NCBI GenBank assembly: GCA_030690855.1
Contig: JAUYFR010000005.1
Coordinates: forward strand, 1 to 7,794
Source: Gallionellaceae bacterium
GTDB taxonomy: Bacteria > Pseudomonadota > Gammaproteobacteria > Burkholderiales > Gallionellaceae
Reading direction: 5' to 3'
DNA length: 7,794 nt
Position 1 is the first letter of the stretch. The number at the start of each line of letters is the position of its first letter. The position numbers and the translations under genes are program-made. This document shows positions 6,805-7,794 of this stretch, piece after piece. Under the pieces are notes generated by a model. That model did not search any database and had not been told where the DNA came from. It saw only the letters and a list, made by a program, of their open reading frames with translations.

Positions 6805-6856
6805 CGTTCGTTGCCTTTCCATTTATAATTCGCGCTCAAAATTTCGTAAGGTCGCA
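6805..6856. promoter_or_regulatory. Divergent promoter region between cyaY and lptM
   Basis: This 52-base spacer must serve both directions. On the plus strand a perfect TATAAT at 6824-6829 would start transcription near 6836, 20 bases before lptM, with TAAGG (6847-6851) as ribosome site; no good -35 box is seen. On the minus strand TATAAA overlaps the same AT core, with a weak TTACGA 16 bases upstream. The two -10 boxes overlap, so the promoters could compete. Promoter assignment is by motif only. Confidence 0.5.
6814..6820 (-). promoter_or_regulatory. Ribosome binding site of cyaY
   Basis: GGAAAGG on the minus strand ends nine bases before ATG 6804. It overlaps the alternative start at 6822 and so favours the shorter protein. 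Confidence 0.5.
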
Positions 6857-6994
6857 ATGATGCACAATTCAAAATTCGCTTGGGCTGGCATTATGTTGCT
6901 GATGATGCTGGTACTGCAAGGCTGTGGTCGCAAAGGGCCGTTGTATCTGCCAAAAAATCCACCTCCTCCTACTCAATCTGAACAGGCAAAATAA
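6857..6994 (+). CDS. lptM: LptM-type small lipoprotein
   Basis: A 45-residue lipoprotein precursor of the LptM (formerly YifL) family. In E. coli LptM associates with the LptD/E outer-membrane LPS translocon and helps LptD mature. The N-terminus has a lysine, a hydrophobic stretch AGIMLLMMLVL and the lipobox LQGC with the lipidated cysteine at residue 23; the mature protein starts CGRKGPLYLP, the family signature (E. coli CGLKGPLYFP), then a Pro-rich tail. Glutamine at the -2 lipobox position is less usual than alanine, serine or threonine. TAAGG five bases before ATG 6857 supports this start; the second ATG at 6860 is possible. A longer in-frame reading from 6662 runs antisense through cyaY and is not real. 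lysA follows one base after the stop, so both are probably cotranscribed. In E. coli the gene lies between cyaY and dapF, an analogous context. Confidence 0.88.
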   Translation: MMHNSKFAWAGIMLLMMLVLQGCGRKGPLYLPKNPPPPTQSEQAK

Positions 6995-6995
6995 T

Positions 6996-7794
6996 ATGAG
7001 CCAATATTTTCATTACCAACAAGATCAGTTATTTGTCGAAGGCGTTGCGCTAGCCGATATTGCCAATCAGTTTGCTACGCCGAGTTATGTTTATTCACGC
7101 GCGGCGCTCACCGAGGGTTACAAGCAGTTTTCTGAGGCGTTCAAATCGCGTGAACATTTAATTTGCTTTGCGGTGAAGTCTAATTCTAATTTGGCGATTC
7201 TGAATGTGTTCGCACGATTAGGCGCGGGCTTCGATATTGTTTCTGGTGGTGAGTTGCAGCGAGTGTTAGCGGCAGGCGGATATGCAAACAAAGTGGTGTT
7301 CTCTGGTGTGGGCAAAACAGAAGCGGAAATGCGTCTTGCGCTCGATGTGGGGATTTTATGTTTCAACGTTGAGTCAGCCGCAGAGTTAGATCGTCTCAAT
7401 GCTGTTGCAGGCAGTATGGGGAAAATTGCTCCAATCAGTTTGCGCGTAAATCCTGATGTGGATGCTAAAACCCATCCTTATATTTCGACCGGCTTGAAAC
7501 AAAATAAATTTGGCGTCGCTTATACCGAGGCAGTGGCGTTGTATCGCAAAGCGTCGAGCATGGCTAACTTGCGAGTGACTGGCATGGATTGTCATATCGG
7601 ATCACAACTGACAGAGACTTCTCCATTTGTTGCGGCCGCTGAAAAAATTTTGCTACTAGTCGATCAATTGGCGAGCGAGGGAATAAAGTTAGATCATCTT
7701 GATCTCGGTGGTGGCGTGGGTATTTGCTACGACGATGAGACGCCGCCCTCAATTGCTGAGTATGCGCAAGCGTTGTTGGATGCGCTAATAGGAC
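6996..7794 (+). CDS. lysA: Diaminopimelate decarboxylase LysA (3' partial)
   Basis: LysA is a PLP enzyme that decarboxylates meso-diaminopimelate to lysine, the last step of the pathway that asd feeds. The frame is open from ATG 6996 to the window end: 266 of an expected 410-420 residues. Visible are the N-terminal TPSYVYS, FAVKSNSN with the PLP-binding lysine K61, GAGFDIVSGGEL, VFSGVGKTEAE, LRVNPDVDAKTHPYISTGL, NKFG (170-173), CHIGSQL with H200 facing the PLP ring, and the phosphate-binding LDLGGGVGI (236-243). The catalytic cysteine motif of the C-terminal barrel would lie beyond the window. The start is one base after the lptM stop, with AGG (6984-6986) inside lptM as a weak ribosome site, implying coupling. 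Ornithine/arginine decarboxylases share the fold but lack this set of motifs and context. Confidence 0.95.
   Translation, partial: MSQYFHYQQDQLFVEGVALADIANQFATPSYVYSRAALTEGYKQFSEAFKSREHLICFAVKSNSNLAILNVFARLGAGFDIVSGGELQRVLAAGGYANKVVFSGVGKTEAEMRLALDVGILCFNVESAAELDRLNAVAGSMGKIAPISLRVNPDVDAKTHPYISTGLKQNKFGVAYTEAVALYRKASSMANLRVTGMDCHIGSQLTETSPFVAAAEKILLLVDQLASEGIKLDHLDLGGGVGICYDDETPPSIAEYAQALLDALIG

Noticed and set aside
6662..6994. 110-residue plus-strand protein ending in the lipoprotein
   Set aside because: The first 65 codons run antisense through cyaY; the signal peptide and ribosome site place the start at 6857.

Overview
The window reads as a chromosomal housekeeping region from a betaproteobacterium. 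The gene order leuB-asd-fimV-(membrane gene)-truA is the arrangement known from Pseudomonas and many Betaproteobacteria, and the short lptM-lysA pair facing away from cyaY is also typical of proteobacteria. Base composition is moderate (about half GC by eye). A member of the Nitrosomonadales/Gallionellaceae type would fit, but this is inference from gene order and protein character, not a proven assignment. I see no rRNA, tRNA, insertion sequence, prophage, CRISPR array or toxin-antitoxin pair.

Left part (1-2152): the end of leuB (leucine synthesis, only the first dozen or so codons missing) is followed after 15 bases by asd (aspartate-semialdehyde dehydrogenase, common path to lysine, threonine and methionine). 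The two look like one transcription unit. Bases 2153-2279 are a 127-base intergenic region with two inverted repeats, probably the fimV control region.

Middle part (2280-6520): fimV encodes a large LysM/transmembrane/TPR protein of the FimV-HubP-TspA type, a cell-pole and type IV pilus organiser. A strong intrinsic terminator follows it. The start codon of an EcfT/CbiQ-like membrane protein lies only nine bases beyond that terminator. This gene overlaps truA (tRNA pseudouridine synthase) by four bases, so the two are probably translationally coupled.

Right part (6517-7794): cyaY (bacterial frataxin, minus strand) converges on truA, and their stop codons overlap. A 52-base divergent spacer with a perfect -10 box separates cyaY from lptM (a 45-residue lipoprotein linked to LPS export) and lysA (diaminopimelate decarboxylase, cut by the window end). 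asd and lysA catalyse an early and the last step of the same lysine pathway.

Nothing here amounts to a wholly new system. The points most worth a second look are the orphan EcfT-like protein that seems to lack ATPase-coupling motifs and sits right behind a terminator, the regularly spaced acidic repeats in FimV, a C8 tract just before the FimV membrane segment, and the palindromes upstream of fimV.
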